Source: Opitutaceae bacterium (GTDB lineage: Bacteria; Verrucomicrobiota; Verrucomicrobiia; Opitutales; Opitutaceae). From it: DNA of 64,000 nucleotides. The notes below the pieces were generated by a model that saw only the letters and a list, made by a program, of their open reading frames with translations, was not told the DNA's origin and did no database searches. How positions within the stretch are numbered: position 1 is the stretch's first letter; the number at the start of each line of letters is the position of its first letter. Made by a program: the position numbers and the translations under genes. Below, in pieces: positions 17,052 to 28,013 of this stretch. The stretch spans positions 186,001-250,000 of the forward strand of contig JADJTK010000050.1 in NCBI GenBank assembly GCA_016711225.1, written 5' to 3'.

Positions 17052-18620
17052 TCATTTCCCTGCACTACCACCGATCGACCCCGGCGCTGCATCAAGCTGG
17101 CCCCGCCAAAACTCGAGCCGCTCGGGGCTGCACAACGCCATCGGCTGCACGCGCTCGCCGAGTTGTTGCGTCTGCGGCGTTGCGCCGTCGACCGGCGCCC
17201 ACGCCGGTGCCCCCGGCCGGTTGGGGTTTCCGGTCGAGGCAAACCGCTCCAGGTAGCCCACCACCAGGTCCGCCAGCTCGCGGTCCACCGGCGTCCAGGG
17301 GCGGGCCAGCACGCCAAGATTGTCGAAGAAGTACGGCAACTCCCCGGAATGGAACGCGCCGTACTCCGGATGCTCCGGCCACGGCACCGCCCGTTCAAAA
17401 TGATAGGTGTACACCGGCGACTGCCCGGCCCGTACCCGTTGCCGCGCCCACAGAAACCCCGCCACGCGCTGGCGGTCCCGCGCGCTCTCCAGCAACACCC
17501 GCCGCATCGTCTCCAGATCGCCGGCCGGATACAGCTCCCGGAACCGCTGCGCCGCCACGCCAAAAACTTGCCGGAGATGGCCTTCGTACGCCTCTGCCGA
17601 GGAGAGCGTCGGCAGCGACAACAGCGGGTCGTTGGCCATGAAGCCCGTCATCACCGGCACGTCGAGACCGGCCCCCGCGGCATTCCCTGCGGTTGGCGTG
17701 TCGTTCAACAACCAGCCGTCCACGATCGGCCGGAAACCGCCCGTGCCCACCAGATCGACCGCGGGCAACGCGCGCAACGCCTTGAGGTCGGCCACGCCGC
17801 GCTCCGCCGCAAAGCGTGCGCCTTCCCGCTCCGCCGCCGCCCGATCCTGCATCGGACGGGCCGCCACGCTCAGGCCACTGCCCGCCAGCGCCCGCTGGAA
17901 GAGTCCTTTCGCCCGGGGCGAAGCCAGCAGGGCGCCAACACTGAAGGCGCCCGCGGACTGCCCCCACACTGTCACTCGCGACGGATCGCCGCCGAAGGCG
18001 CCAATGTTGCACTGCACCCAGCCCAAGGCGGCGAGCTGGTCCAGCAGCCCGTAGTTGCCGGAGCTATGATGGGGCGACTCGGCGGTGAGTTCCGGGTGGG
18101 AGAAGAAACCGAAGATGCCCAGTCGATAGTTGATCGTGACAACCACCAGTCCCCGCGCCGCCAGACGTGCGCCGTCGTAGATGGGGATCGCTCCGGAGCC
18201 TTCCGTGAAGGCGCCGCCCGGGATGTACACGACCACCGGCAGCTTCGCCCCCGCCTCCGCCCGCGGGGTCCAGACGTTGAGGTACAGGGAGTCCTCACCG
18301 ACCTCGTTCTGCACCAGGTATTCCAGCGTCCACGGCAAGAAGTCTCCATGGACTCGTTGCATGGGGCTCGGGCCGAACCTCCCGGCGTCGCGGATGCCGC
18401 TCCACGGCGCGACCGGTTGCGGTTCGCGCCAGCGCAGCTCGCCCACCGGCGGCGCGGCAAAAGGCACGCCCTTGAAAACGGCCACCTGCGTGGCCGGATC
18501 GAGCAGGCCTTCCAGCGCGCCGGCTTCGGTCGTCACCGAGGGCCGCGGCGCCTGCGCGGCCAATCCCGCACAAAGGACCAGGACACACAGCATCACGGAG
18601 GCGGTTTTCACTTTCAGCAT
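17052..18620 (-). CDS. Secreted carboxylesterase, type B family
   Basis: A 522-residue alpha/beta hydrolase with an N-terminal signal peptide (residues 1-22, LCVLVLCAGLAAQ). The nucleophile Ser is in VTVWGQSAGAF near residue 220; the oxyanion segment is YIPGGAFTEGSG; the family signature GEDSLYLNVWTP is present near 110; the catalytic His is probably in YGAFHSGELPYFF near 440. Family members hydrolyse carboxylic esters such as acetyl or feruloyl groups on plant polymers. Export to the periplasm or outside is expected. It is single, divergent from leuS. The substrate cannot be read from sequence. Confidence 0.9.
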   Translation of the reverse strand: MLKVKTASVMLCVLVLCAGLAAQAPRPSVTTEAGALEGLLDPATQVAVFKGVPFAAPPVGELRWREPQPVAPWSGIRDAGRFGPSPMQRVHGDFLPWTLEYLVQNEVGEDSLYLNVWTPRAEAGAKLPVVVYIPGGAFTEGSGAIPIYDGARLAARGLVVVTINYRLGIFGFFSHPELTAESPHHSSGNYGLLDQLAALGWVQCNIGAFGGDPSRVTVWGQSAGAFSVGALLASPRAKGLFQRALAGSGLSVAARPMQDRAAAEREGARFAAERGVADLKALRALPAVDLVGTGGFRPIVDGWLLNDTPTAGNAAGAGLDVPVMTGFMANDPLLSLPTLSSAEAYEGHLRQVFGVAAQRFRELYPAGDLETMRRVLLESARDRQRVAGFLWARQRVRAGQSPVYTYHFERAVPWPEHPEYGAFHSGELPYFFDNLGVLARPWTPVDRELADLVVGYLERFASTGNPNRPGAPAWAPVDGATPQTQQLGERVQPMALCSPERLEFWRGQLDAAPGSIGGSAGK

Positions 18621-19039
18621 AAACGAATCGGGGTTGATCGACAGGCTCGCGAACCAGTCGCCCCTTCGCGGCTCGCCGATTCCCGGGAGCGCCCCCCTTG
18701 GCGGAGGAAATCAACGACAGGGGAAGCCGCAGGCCGCAGAGGGCGGGCACGCGGTCTTGATGAAAGTGCGCAGCGGGCGCGTCAACCCCGGCCTGCGCAG
18801 GTCGCCCAGCCAGCGCAGTCCAGGAGAGGCCGGCCGTAGGACCAACACTTTGCCCAGTCCTTCCGCCACCACCGACCACTGTTCACCGGTCACCGATCCC
18901 CTCCCCCTCCCACCGCCCACGGGGCACCTCCCACCGTCACCCTCCACCGTCCGCCGATCGAAAATCGCCAATCTCAAATCGAAAATCCGCCGCCTTGCGC
19001 CGCGCCGCCGCGCCCCCCAACCTCGGCCCTCCTTTTCCG
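18621..19039. other. 419-base divergent region between esterase and leuS
   Basis: The region carries the promoters of both genes. Its leuS-proximal part (about 18860-18960) is a C-rich stretch of CACC repeats, followed by two copies of ATCGAAAATC (near 18957 and 18979), the only AT-rich sequence. No gene or clear -35/-10 hexamers were found. Confidence 0.35.
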
Positions 19040-21637
<2,598 letters not shown>

Positions 21638-21679
21638 TGCGATTGCGGACTGATCCAAGCCCAGATTGCTCTTTCCCCC

Positions 21680-21711
21680 GGCCCGGCCTCACCGCCGGGC
21701 CGTTTTCGTTT
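21680..21711 (+). terminator. Rho-independent terminator of leuS
   Basis: GGCCCGGC (21680-21687), loop CTCACC, GCCGGGCC (21694-21701) and then GTTTTCGTTT form a perfect 8-bp GC-rich stem plus T-rich tail 43 bases after the leuS stop. Confidence 0.88.
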
Positions 21712-21725
21712 CCGCCGCCATCCCT

Positions 21726-21778
21726 CGTAGCGAAACTCGAATGGCGTCCGCCCGTGGTCCGCTTCTTTAGGACGGACC
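21726..21778. repeat. Two dispersed palindrome-type repeats after leuS
   Basis: A CGTAGCGAAACTCG sequence at 21726 resembles the elements at 29912 and 44618. Right after it, GGTCCG (21756-21761) and CGGACC (21773-21778) enclose CTTCTTTAGGA, a hairpin that recurs almost unchanged at 34492-34514. Both lie between leuS and the convergent glycosyltransferase gene. Confidence 0.6.
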
Positions 21779-21900
21779 GCCTCCGCCGAGGCTGATCGGC
21801 CCGCCCCCCAACCGCCGGTGCGGGCTAAGGCCGCGCACCGCAAACAGCTCGCTCGCCCCGCCTCAGGTCCACGTCGGTCCGGCGTTCTGGGCGAACGTCG

Positions 21901-22668
21901 CTACGCCAAGCGCCCCTTGAGGACCGCCAGAAACGCCGGCTTCGTCAGGCCGAGCTTGCGGCTGAGAAAATACCGACCCGCCACACGCAGGCAGCCAAAG
22001 CCGTACACCACACTGCGCCGGAAGTTGATCGACGAGGCCTCCGCGAAGTATTTCGTGGGACAGCTCACCTCGGCGATTGGATACCCTAGCCAGAGCGCCT
22101 GGGCGATGAACTCGCTGTCGAAGACGAAGTCGTCGGAATTGGCCGAGAGATCGAGCTGCTCGAGCAGCTCGCGCGAGTACGCGCGGTAGCCGGTGTGGTA
22201 CTCGGAAAGTTTGGCCCCCAACAGGAGGTTCTGCACCGCGGTCAGCCCGCGGTTGGCCACATACTTCCAGCCCGGCATCCCGCCCCTCAGCGCGTGCCCG
22301 CCAAGGATGCGCGAGCCCATCACGAAATGATAGAGACCGTTGCCGATTATCGACACCATCGCCGGCAGCAGCAGCGGCGTGTACTGATAGTCCGGGTGGA
22401 CCATGACCACGATCCCGGCCCCCTGCTCCAGCGCCAGACGGTAGCAACTCTTCTGGTTGCCGCCGTAGCCCTGGTTGCGCTCATGCACATGCACCAGCAC
22501 CTCGGGCAGCGTGCGCGCCAGTTCGACCGTGCGATCACGGCTGCCGTCGTCGACTAAGATCACTTGGTCGACCACGCCCTGGGCCATCACCTCGTCATAG
22601 GTGGTGCGCAAGGTTTTGGCGGCGTTGTAGGCCGGCATGACAACCACGACTTTTTTGCCGTTATACAT
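21901..22668 (-). CDS. Glycosyltransferase family 2
   Basis: A 255-residue GT-A fold transferase. Visible motifs: VVVVMPAYNAAKTL at the N-terminus, ILVDDGSRDRT (first Asp pair), NQGYGGNQKSCYRLALEQ, MVHPDYQY (equivalent to the metal-binding DxD, here HPDYQY) and DDFVFDSEF near residue 185. It resembles polyprenyl-phosphate mannosyl or glucosyl transferases and dolichol-phosphate synthases but lacks the C-terminal membrane helices of many of them. The ATG at 22668 is preferred to a TTG five codons earlier. It probably transfers a sugar for envelope glycan synthesis. Acceptor unknown. Confidence 0.88.
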   Translation of the reverse strand: MYNGKKVVVVMPAYNAAKTLRTTYDEVMAQGVVDQVILVDDGSRDRTVELARTLPEVLVHVHERNQGYGGNQKSCYRLALEQGAGIVVMVHPDYQYTPLLLPAMVSIIGNGLYHFVMGSRILGGHALRGGMPGWKYVANRGLTAVQNLLLGAKLSEYHTGYRAYSRELLEQLDLSANSDDFVFDSEFIAQALWLGYPIAEVSCPTKYFAEASSINFRRSVVYGFGCLRVAGRYFLSRKLGLTKPAFLAVLKGRLA

Positions 22669-22787
22669 GGGAGAGTCTGCCAAGCGTGGCGCTGGTTCAG
22701 CGCGGGGCGAGCCGGTTGTTGCGCAGCACCTCCACCCAATTGGCCGAACGTGGCTCGACGCTTGTCGGCTGTTCGAACCACCGCACC

Positions 22788-24101
22788 TCAGCCCACTCGC
22801 GGATCCACCACCCGGCCCATGAACAACAGGCTGCCCGTGGCCGGATCGCAGATGAAAAACAAGAACGGCCGGTCGACCGTGAAGGCCACCGCGGGCTGGG
22901 CCGGCACGGCGGGCGCCGCCCCCTCCACCACCGGAGCGGCCGCCGGGGCGGCTACTGGCGCCGGGCCCGATACCGGCCCAGCCCCAACGCCGGCCACGGG
23001 CTCGGCACCGGTCTCATCCACGGCAAACTTCGCCAAGTGGTCCACCGCGGAAAGGTGAATGGTCTCGCCGTCGAAATTGGTCCCGAAGCCCGACATATCC
23101 GCCGCACCGTTGGGATCGAAGACCAGCCGGGCGCCCATCTCCTGCAACGCGGCCGTCAGCTGCGCCACCGGCCGCTCGGCCTTGAACCGCGGCAGGCTCA
23201 GGTCCACTCGCGCCGGTTCGGCGCGCTGCACGTTGCGCAGACACTCGGCGATGAGCTCGGCGGTAAGTCCCTCCTCGATCTGGGGCAGGCTGGCGTCCGC
23301 TTCGGGGAGCAAAAGCACCATCACCAAACGATCCCCACGATAGGGCATCTGGAGCAGACGGAATCCCGCCTGCGACGCCACGCGATACGGGGCGGTCTGC
23401 CGCATGGTCGGCACGGCCACCGGCTCCGATTCGGTGGCCGCGAAGAAAGGGCTGGCGGTGGTCTGCGCCGGATCGAAAGTCGCCGCCCAACCCGCCCGGA
23501 AACACACCGCATTGCCGACCACCAGCCGGGTGCCTGCATCGAAGCTCTGGGGATTGGCCAGTCCGGGAATCCGCTCCCCGGTGCGGTCCGACACCCACTT
23601 GTTGATCCAATGCGCCGCGTTTTCGCCGTCGGCAAAATCGATCACCCGCAATTCGCTGCGGCAGTGTTCGCGCAGCACCTCCACGTAGTCGCTGCTGATC
23701 GTATTCCATTGCTGCACCCAGAGGGCCTTGGCGAAGCTCAGCGCCGACTCCCCGCCGGCGGCCAACTGGAGCCGGCGCGAGAGCGCCGCGTAACCGTCGG
23801 CGGCATCGAGCACGGGGACGGTGAGATGGAGGACCTTGGTGAGCTCCTCCTCGGTGGTGCCGCGCGCGCCGGCGGCCAGCGGCACCAAGGCCTGGGAGAG
23901 GCCAAAGGGGGCGATGAAGAGATTGCCCGGCTGCGCCTTAAGATGGGCGTAGAGCCCGGCCGCAAAGCCGGTGCTGGACTGGGCCACCGCCTGGAGGAGC
24001 GGATCCTCGGGCGGCTGGGATTCACCCGCGGCATCCGCCCCGAAGGCCAACCCGCCCACCGCAAGGCCGGCCACAATACTGAACGCGCTACGAAGATTCA
24101 T
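22788..24101 (-). CDS. Secreted serpin with an extended Ala/Pro-rich reactive-centre loop
   Basis: A 437-residue serpin-fold protein with a signal peptide (MNLRSAFSIVAGLAVGGLAFG). Serpin signatures: GNLFIAPFGLSQAL, ANAVCFRAGWAATFD-like NAVCFRAGW, FDPAQTTASPFF, LSLPRFKAE, LSAVDHLAKFAVDETG and the closing DRPFLFFICDPATGSLLFMGRVVDP. Serpins normally trap serine or cysteine proteases by loop insertion. Here the loop from the hinge Gly to DRPF is about 49 residues, roughly twenty longer than in alpha-1-antitrypsin, and is rich in Ala, Pro, Val and Gly. The hinge reads GAEPVAG instead of GTEAAAA, with Pro at P12, which would disfavour insertion. It may therefore be a substrate-type or non-inhibitory serpin. 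Start chosen at 24101 for the signal peptide. Confidence 0.9.
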   Translation of the reverse strand: MNLRSAFSIVAGLAVGGLAFGADAAGESQPPEDPLLQAVAQSSTGFAAGLYAHLKAQPGNLFIAPFGLSQALVPLAAGARGTTEEELTKVLHLTVPVLDAADGYAALSRRLQLAAGGESALSFAKALWVQQWNTISSDYVEVLREHCRSELRVIDFADGENAAHWINKWVSDRTGERIPGLANPQSFDAGTRLVVGNAVCFRAGWAATFDPAQTTASPFFAATESEPVAVPTMRQTAPYRVASQAGFRLLQMPYRGDRLVMVLLLPEADASLPQIEEGLTAELIAECLRNVQRAEPARVDLSLPRFKAERPVAQLTAALQEMGARLVFDPNGAADMSGFGTNFDGETIHLSAVDHLAKFAVDETGAEPVAGVGAGPVSGPAPVAAPAAAPVVEGAAPAVPAQPAVAFTVDRPFLFFICDPATGSLLFMGRVVDPRVG

Positions 24102-24279
24102 CGGAAACAAGAAGGACAACGTGGGGGATCGGGGCATCGTGCGCAAACCGGCCGCAGCGACGAGGAAAAACGAGGACGGCGGCCCTGCGCCCGGGCCAAC
24201 TCAGACATTTTTCGCGTTCGCCGGCCTCCACCGCGAGCCCCTGTCGACTACGCCCTCCGCCGAGTAGGAGGGTTCAAGA

Positions 24280-24292
24280 TGCCAAACTGGCA
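24280..24292. promoter_or_regulatory. Short inverted repeat between serpin and ORF6N gene
   Basis: TGCCA-AAC-TGGCA at 24280-24292 is a perfect 5-bp inverted repeat in the 289-base gap between the divergent serpin and ORF6N genes. It may be an operator for either gene; too short to be sure. The rest of the gap shows nothing recognisable. Confidence 0.3.
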
Positions 24293-24390
24293 CCTTAAGC
24301 GGCAAACACAGCGGGAGCCTCAACCGCTTGGTCCCGGCCGATAGCGTCGCCCCACTCGCCTTTTCGAGCCCCGCAACTACATCTGAAGCC

Positions 24391-24969
24391 ATGTCCCGGA
24401 GCCACACCCCGTCCGGAGACCCCACACTCCCGCCCATCCATTCCGTCCGCGGTCGGCGCATCGTGCTCGATAGCGACCTGGCCGCGCTCTACGGCGTTTC
24501 CACCACGGTTTTCAACCAGGCAATTCGCCGTAACCTCAACCGCTTCCCTCCAGATTTCATCATGGAGATCAGCCATGAAGAACGGGCGGCTTTGATATCA
24601 CAAATTGTGACATCAAACCCATCGCCCGACAGACCTAGATCACAGAATGTGACCATAAGAGGGCGGGGCGGGTATCGGAAGCCGTCCCTGACCTTCACCG
24701 AGCACGGCGCCATCATGGCGGCGACCATCCTACGCAGCCCGCGCGCGGTACAGATGAGCGTCTACGTCGTCCGCGCCTTCGTCCAAATGCGCGACGAACT
24801 CATGACCAACGCTGTCGTCCTCAAGCGCCTCGCCCTTATCGACAAGAAGCTCCTCGAGCACGACCTCGTCCTGCGCGACGTCGTCAAGAAGCTGTTGCCC
24901 CTGCTCAACGTCCCGCCCGAACCCGCGCCGCCCAAGCGCCGCATCGGCTTCGGCGCGAACGAAGACTAA
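24391..24969 (+). CDS. ORF6N-domain DNA-binding protein
   Basis: A 192-residue protein with an N-terminal ORF6N/KilA-N-like domain: RGRRIVLDSDLAALYGVSTTVFNQAIRRN-type start (visible pieces IVLDSDLAALYGV and NLNRFPPDFIMEIS) and SLTFTEHGAIMAATILRSP, the typical pattern of this family. The C-terminal third is helical (VLKRLALIDKKLLEHD) and ends in a basic tail. Members occur in phages and in mobile or defence-linked islands as presumed DNA-binding regulators. The segment between the halves is a little more AT-rich than its neighbours, hinting at transfer. Start at 24391 (MSRSHTPSG) fits the family; an upstream ATG at 24328 is possible. Confidence 0.85.
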   Translation: MSRSHTPSGDPTLPPIHSVRGRRIVLDSDLAALYGVSTTVFNQAIRRNLNRFPPDFIMEISHEERAALISQIVTSNPSPDRPRSQNVTIRGRGGYRKPSLTFTEHGAIMAATILRSPRAVQMSVYVVRAFVQMRDELMTNAVVLKRLALIDKKLLEHDLVLRDVVKKLLPLLNVPPEPAPPKRRIGFGANED

Positions 24970-24971
24970 AC

Positions 24972-24993
24972 GCGGCGTGATCGATCAGGCCGC
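24972..24993. terminator. Possible bidirectional hairpin between convergent genes
   Basis: GCGGC (24972-24976) and GCCGC (24989-24993) flank the palindrome TGATCGATCA, three bases after the ORF6N stop and before the convergent glycosidase gene ends. There is no T tract, so termination is uncertain. Confidence 0.35.
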
Positions 24994-25007
24994 ACCCGCT
25001 GGGACAA

Positions 25008-27843
25008 CTATGGGGCGGCCGTGAGCCCCACCTTCAACCGCAGATAGAGTCGCGAGCGACCCTCCACCGCCACCTCCGCCCGGCGCCGCTCGCAATCGGG
25101 CGTCGCCAACTCGACCACCTCGCCCACCCCCGCGCCGCTCCAGTTGACCAGGTCCGTGCTCCACTCCACCGCCCACGTCACATCCCGCAACCAGAGGTCG
25201 CGTACGTAGGTGAGCGTCACCTTTGGGCCGGCGGCGGACACCACCGGCAGCAACCCCGACTCCCCCACCCGCGCGTCGCCACCCAGTGCGTACTCGAGCA
25301 GGTTACCCACGCCGTCGCCGTCGGGATCGGCGCCGGGCGCCGCCGCCCCAGCGAGAAAGTCCTCCGTGCCGGGGAACGCCCGCTCGGCCCAGTCGCCATA
25401 GCCGCTGTAGTCGCGGGCATAGACCGCCACCTCCGCCACATTCGCGCCATAGCTGCCCATCGTGAGGCGCACCTGCCGGGCCGACTCTGCCACCACATGC
25501 GGCTTCCACGCGGCATAACTGGTGAGTTTGTCCTCGGCCAGATACCGCCACGCGCCCGGAGCCCCGGTCTCGATGGTGAACGGGCCGGCCGCATTCAAGT
25601 CATGCAAATAGACCTTGGTCACGCGCCGGGGTAGGCCGAGATCGAGCCGCGCCACCGCCGGATAATTGCTCACCGCCGACCCGGGAGTCCAGGCATTGAG
25701 CGGCTTGCCGCCCTTCCCCATATCGGGATCGCCCACCAGCGCCTGCTCGTCAACCCACGCCGCCGGATCACCATTGCCCGACTCCCGCACGACCTGGGCG
25801 GCGGTGAGCGTGAGTCGTCGATCCCGCAACCGGGTACGCGCATTGCGACCTTCGAGCAGAACCAACGTCGGCTTCTCGTCCACGTTCAACAGCACCTGAC
25901 TCCCAGCCGTTGGCAGTTCGTCGGGCACACCGCCAAGGCTACCTGGGGTGAGTGTCACACGGGTGGCGCGGCTTGTCCCTGCCGGCAACGGCAGCGCCAC
26001 CCCCGCCACGGTGCGCCCGGTGGCCGTGCCGCTCCAGACCGCGAGGGCCCGCATCCGGCCCCCGGAATCGACAAAGCGATACGCGCGCAGGCCGGGATCC
26101 GCCAGCGCCAGCTCGTCGTGGAAATGCAAGCCGCGCAGGCGCTGGCGCAACGTCGCCTGGTAGTACCACGCGTGGCGCGGCGTCCAGTCGCCCTTCGGCC
26201 CGACCAGCCCGGAAGTGTTGTACTTCACCTCCCCCCTTCGCGCCGGGAGCGACGACATCGCGCATCATGAATTGATGGGCGCGATCCGCGCCCGCAGCGG
26301 CCAGCTCCAACCACGCCCGCGCGATCCAGCGACCCTGGATCTCCTCGGCGGAGGCGCCGGCGAGCGCCGGGGCGCGTTGCACCGAGCGCGCATCGACATC
26401 CCAGCCAAATTCCGTGACCCAAAGTTCGCTGTCGCGCAGGTACCGGTTGCGGTAATCGGCGAAGGCCGCGAAACGCGCCTTCAAACCATCGGCCTCCGGG
26501 CTGATGCCCACCGTCGGCTTCCCGGCCTGGCCGCCGCCGTCGTTGCAGTAGTGGTGGAGGTTGATCGCCGCAAACGGCGTGTCCTGGCGGTGCCAATCGA
26601 ACCAGAGCTTCACTGCCCGCAGGTAATCCAGCTCCGCCACCGCCACCCCGCCCATCACCAGGCGCGCCGCCGGATCCGCATTGCGGATGCCCACCGTCGG
26701 GCCCAGGGCGCCCTCGTGGCCGTCCCAGTCGGCGCTGGTCATCGCGGCGTACTCGAAGGGCCGGAAGAACGACTCGCGCCCCGCCCACCACTTGTCCTGC
26801 TCGTTCCAATTCTCCAGGTAGGTGAGCAGGCCAAGCCCGCTCTCCCGACCCTGGTTGACGCGCAGTTTGAGCAGCCCGTCGGCCACGGGCTGCGCTCCGT
26901 AGCGCGCCAGGTACTGGAACAGGTGGTCGGCATGCTCGACATAACTCGCGGGCGAGAGCGGATCGCGGGTCGGCGCGAGCGCGGCGCCAAGGGGATCGGC
27001 TTCATCTCATCCTCCGTACCCACGCCGCGCAGCCGTGGGGGTCTTCCAGACCACAGGGCTGACCTCCAGTCCGAGCAGGCGCAGGTTGCGGTAGTAGGCG
27101 TCGAAATCCCAGCCCGCGCTCCACGAGGGGGCCCATGCGTTCTCATTTTCGGGATACCCTGCATAGGCCTCGCCGTTGCCCTCGTCCCACCCCCAGGTGT
27201 GGTACTCGCGTACGTTGCCCACCTGCTCGATCACGCCGATCGGATCGTCGATGAAGGCATTGGTGCCGATGAGCGCCTCCATCGGCAGCCGCGCCCGCGG
27301 CACCGCCGGCGGCTCGGGCTCCGGCGCTTGGGCGGGAACGATCCTGCCATAGACCACCAACTCCTCGGGCTGGATGCCCGGTGTGGTCAGGATCACGCGC
27401 AAATACCGGGTACGCACCGTCACGGCGTGATTGTTCCAGCGGTTGTAGCCCGTCATCGGATCGGTGAAGAGCTCGGTCCACGCAAAGGGCACGCCGGCGG
27501 CGAGCACGACCGCGCCGGCTCCATTCGTATCCCGCAGGCAGATGGCGGTGAGATCGTATTCCGCCCGCAGATCGATCACGGCCCCGGCCGGGAAGCGATT
27601 AGCATCCCACCCCGGGAACCAGTGGTTGATCGGCGCTCCACCGGTACCAGCCAACGGATCACCGGCCAGGGTCTGCTCATCGACGAGCGCGGCGGCGGTG
27701 CCGGCATTCGCGTAGGACAGCATCGCCTGGGCGTTCTCGCCCACGACCATCCAAGGTTCAATCACGAGCTTGGGTGCGGCGTGGACGGCCGGAACCAAAC
27801 CGCAGCCAAGCGCCGCGGCGGCGAGGAACATGGGGAATTTCAT
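25008..27843 (-). pseudogene. Secreted clan GH-A-like glycosidase, reading frame interrupted
   Basis: Reading on the minus strand from ATG 27843 gives a signal peptide (MKFPMFLAAAALGCGLVPAVHA), an N-terminal beta domain, and a TIM-barrel-like core with NWNEQDKWW (Asn-Glu, the usual acid/base position), INLHHYCNDGG and WVTEFGWD (usual nucleophile Glu). A second beta domain and a C-terminal module with DGDGVGNLLEYALGGD follow. The frame is broken twice: a TGA at 27007-27009, and a CCCCCC run at 26231-26236 where removing one base joins HQFMMRDVV to GEVKYNTSGLVGP. Near the TGA a neighbouring frame reads GVGTEDEMKPIPL, so two compensating indels may explain the stop. It may be one intact gene of about 940 codons with assembly errors, or a true pseudogene. 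The polysaccharide target is unknown. Confidence 0.72.
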
Positions 27844-28013
27844 GGGCGCAGAGGTGGGGGTGCGGACGCCAGATTGAGAGGCGCACGCAGCGTGGGCCAG
27901 ACGACAGAACACCAATCGGCGCCAAAACCGCGTGAAACCGCCCCGCCCAAAACGCCACGAGAGCCATGGGCTTGCCTCCCGGCTTCGGTCCCCCTGTGTT
28001 CCTCCTGCCCCAC

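Noticed and set aside
22686..24344. 552-codon plus-strand frame over the serpin
   Set aside because: Antisense shadow; arginine and histidine-rich without structure.
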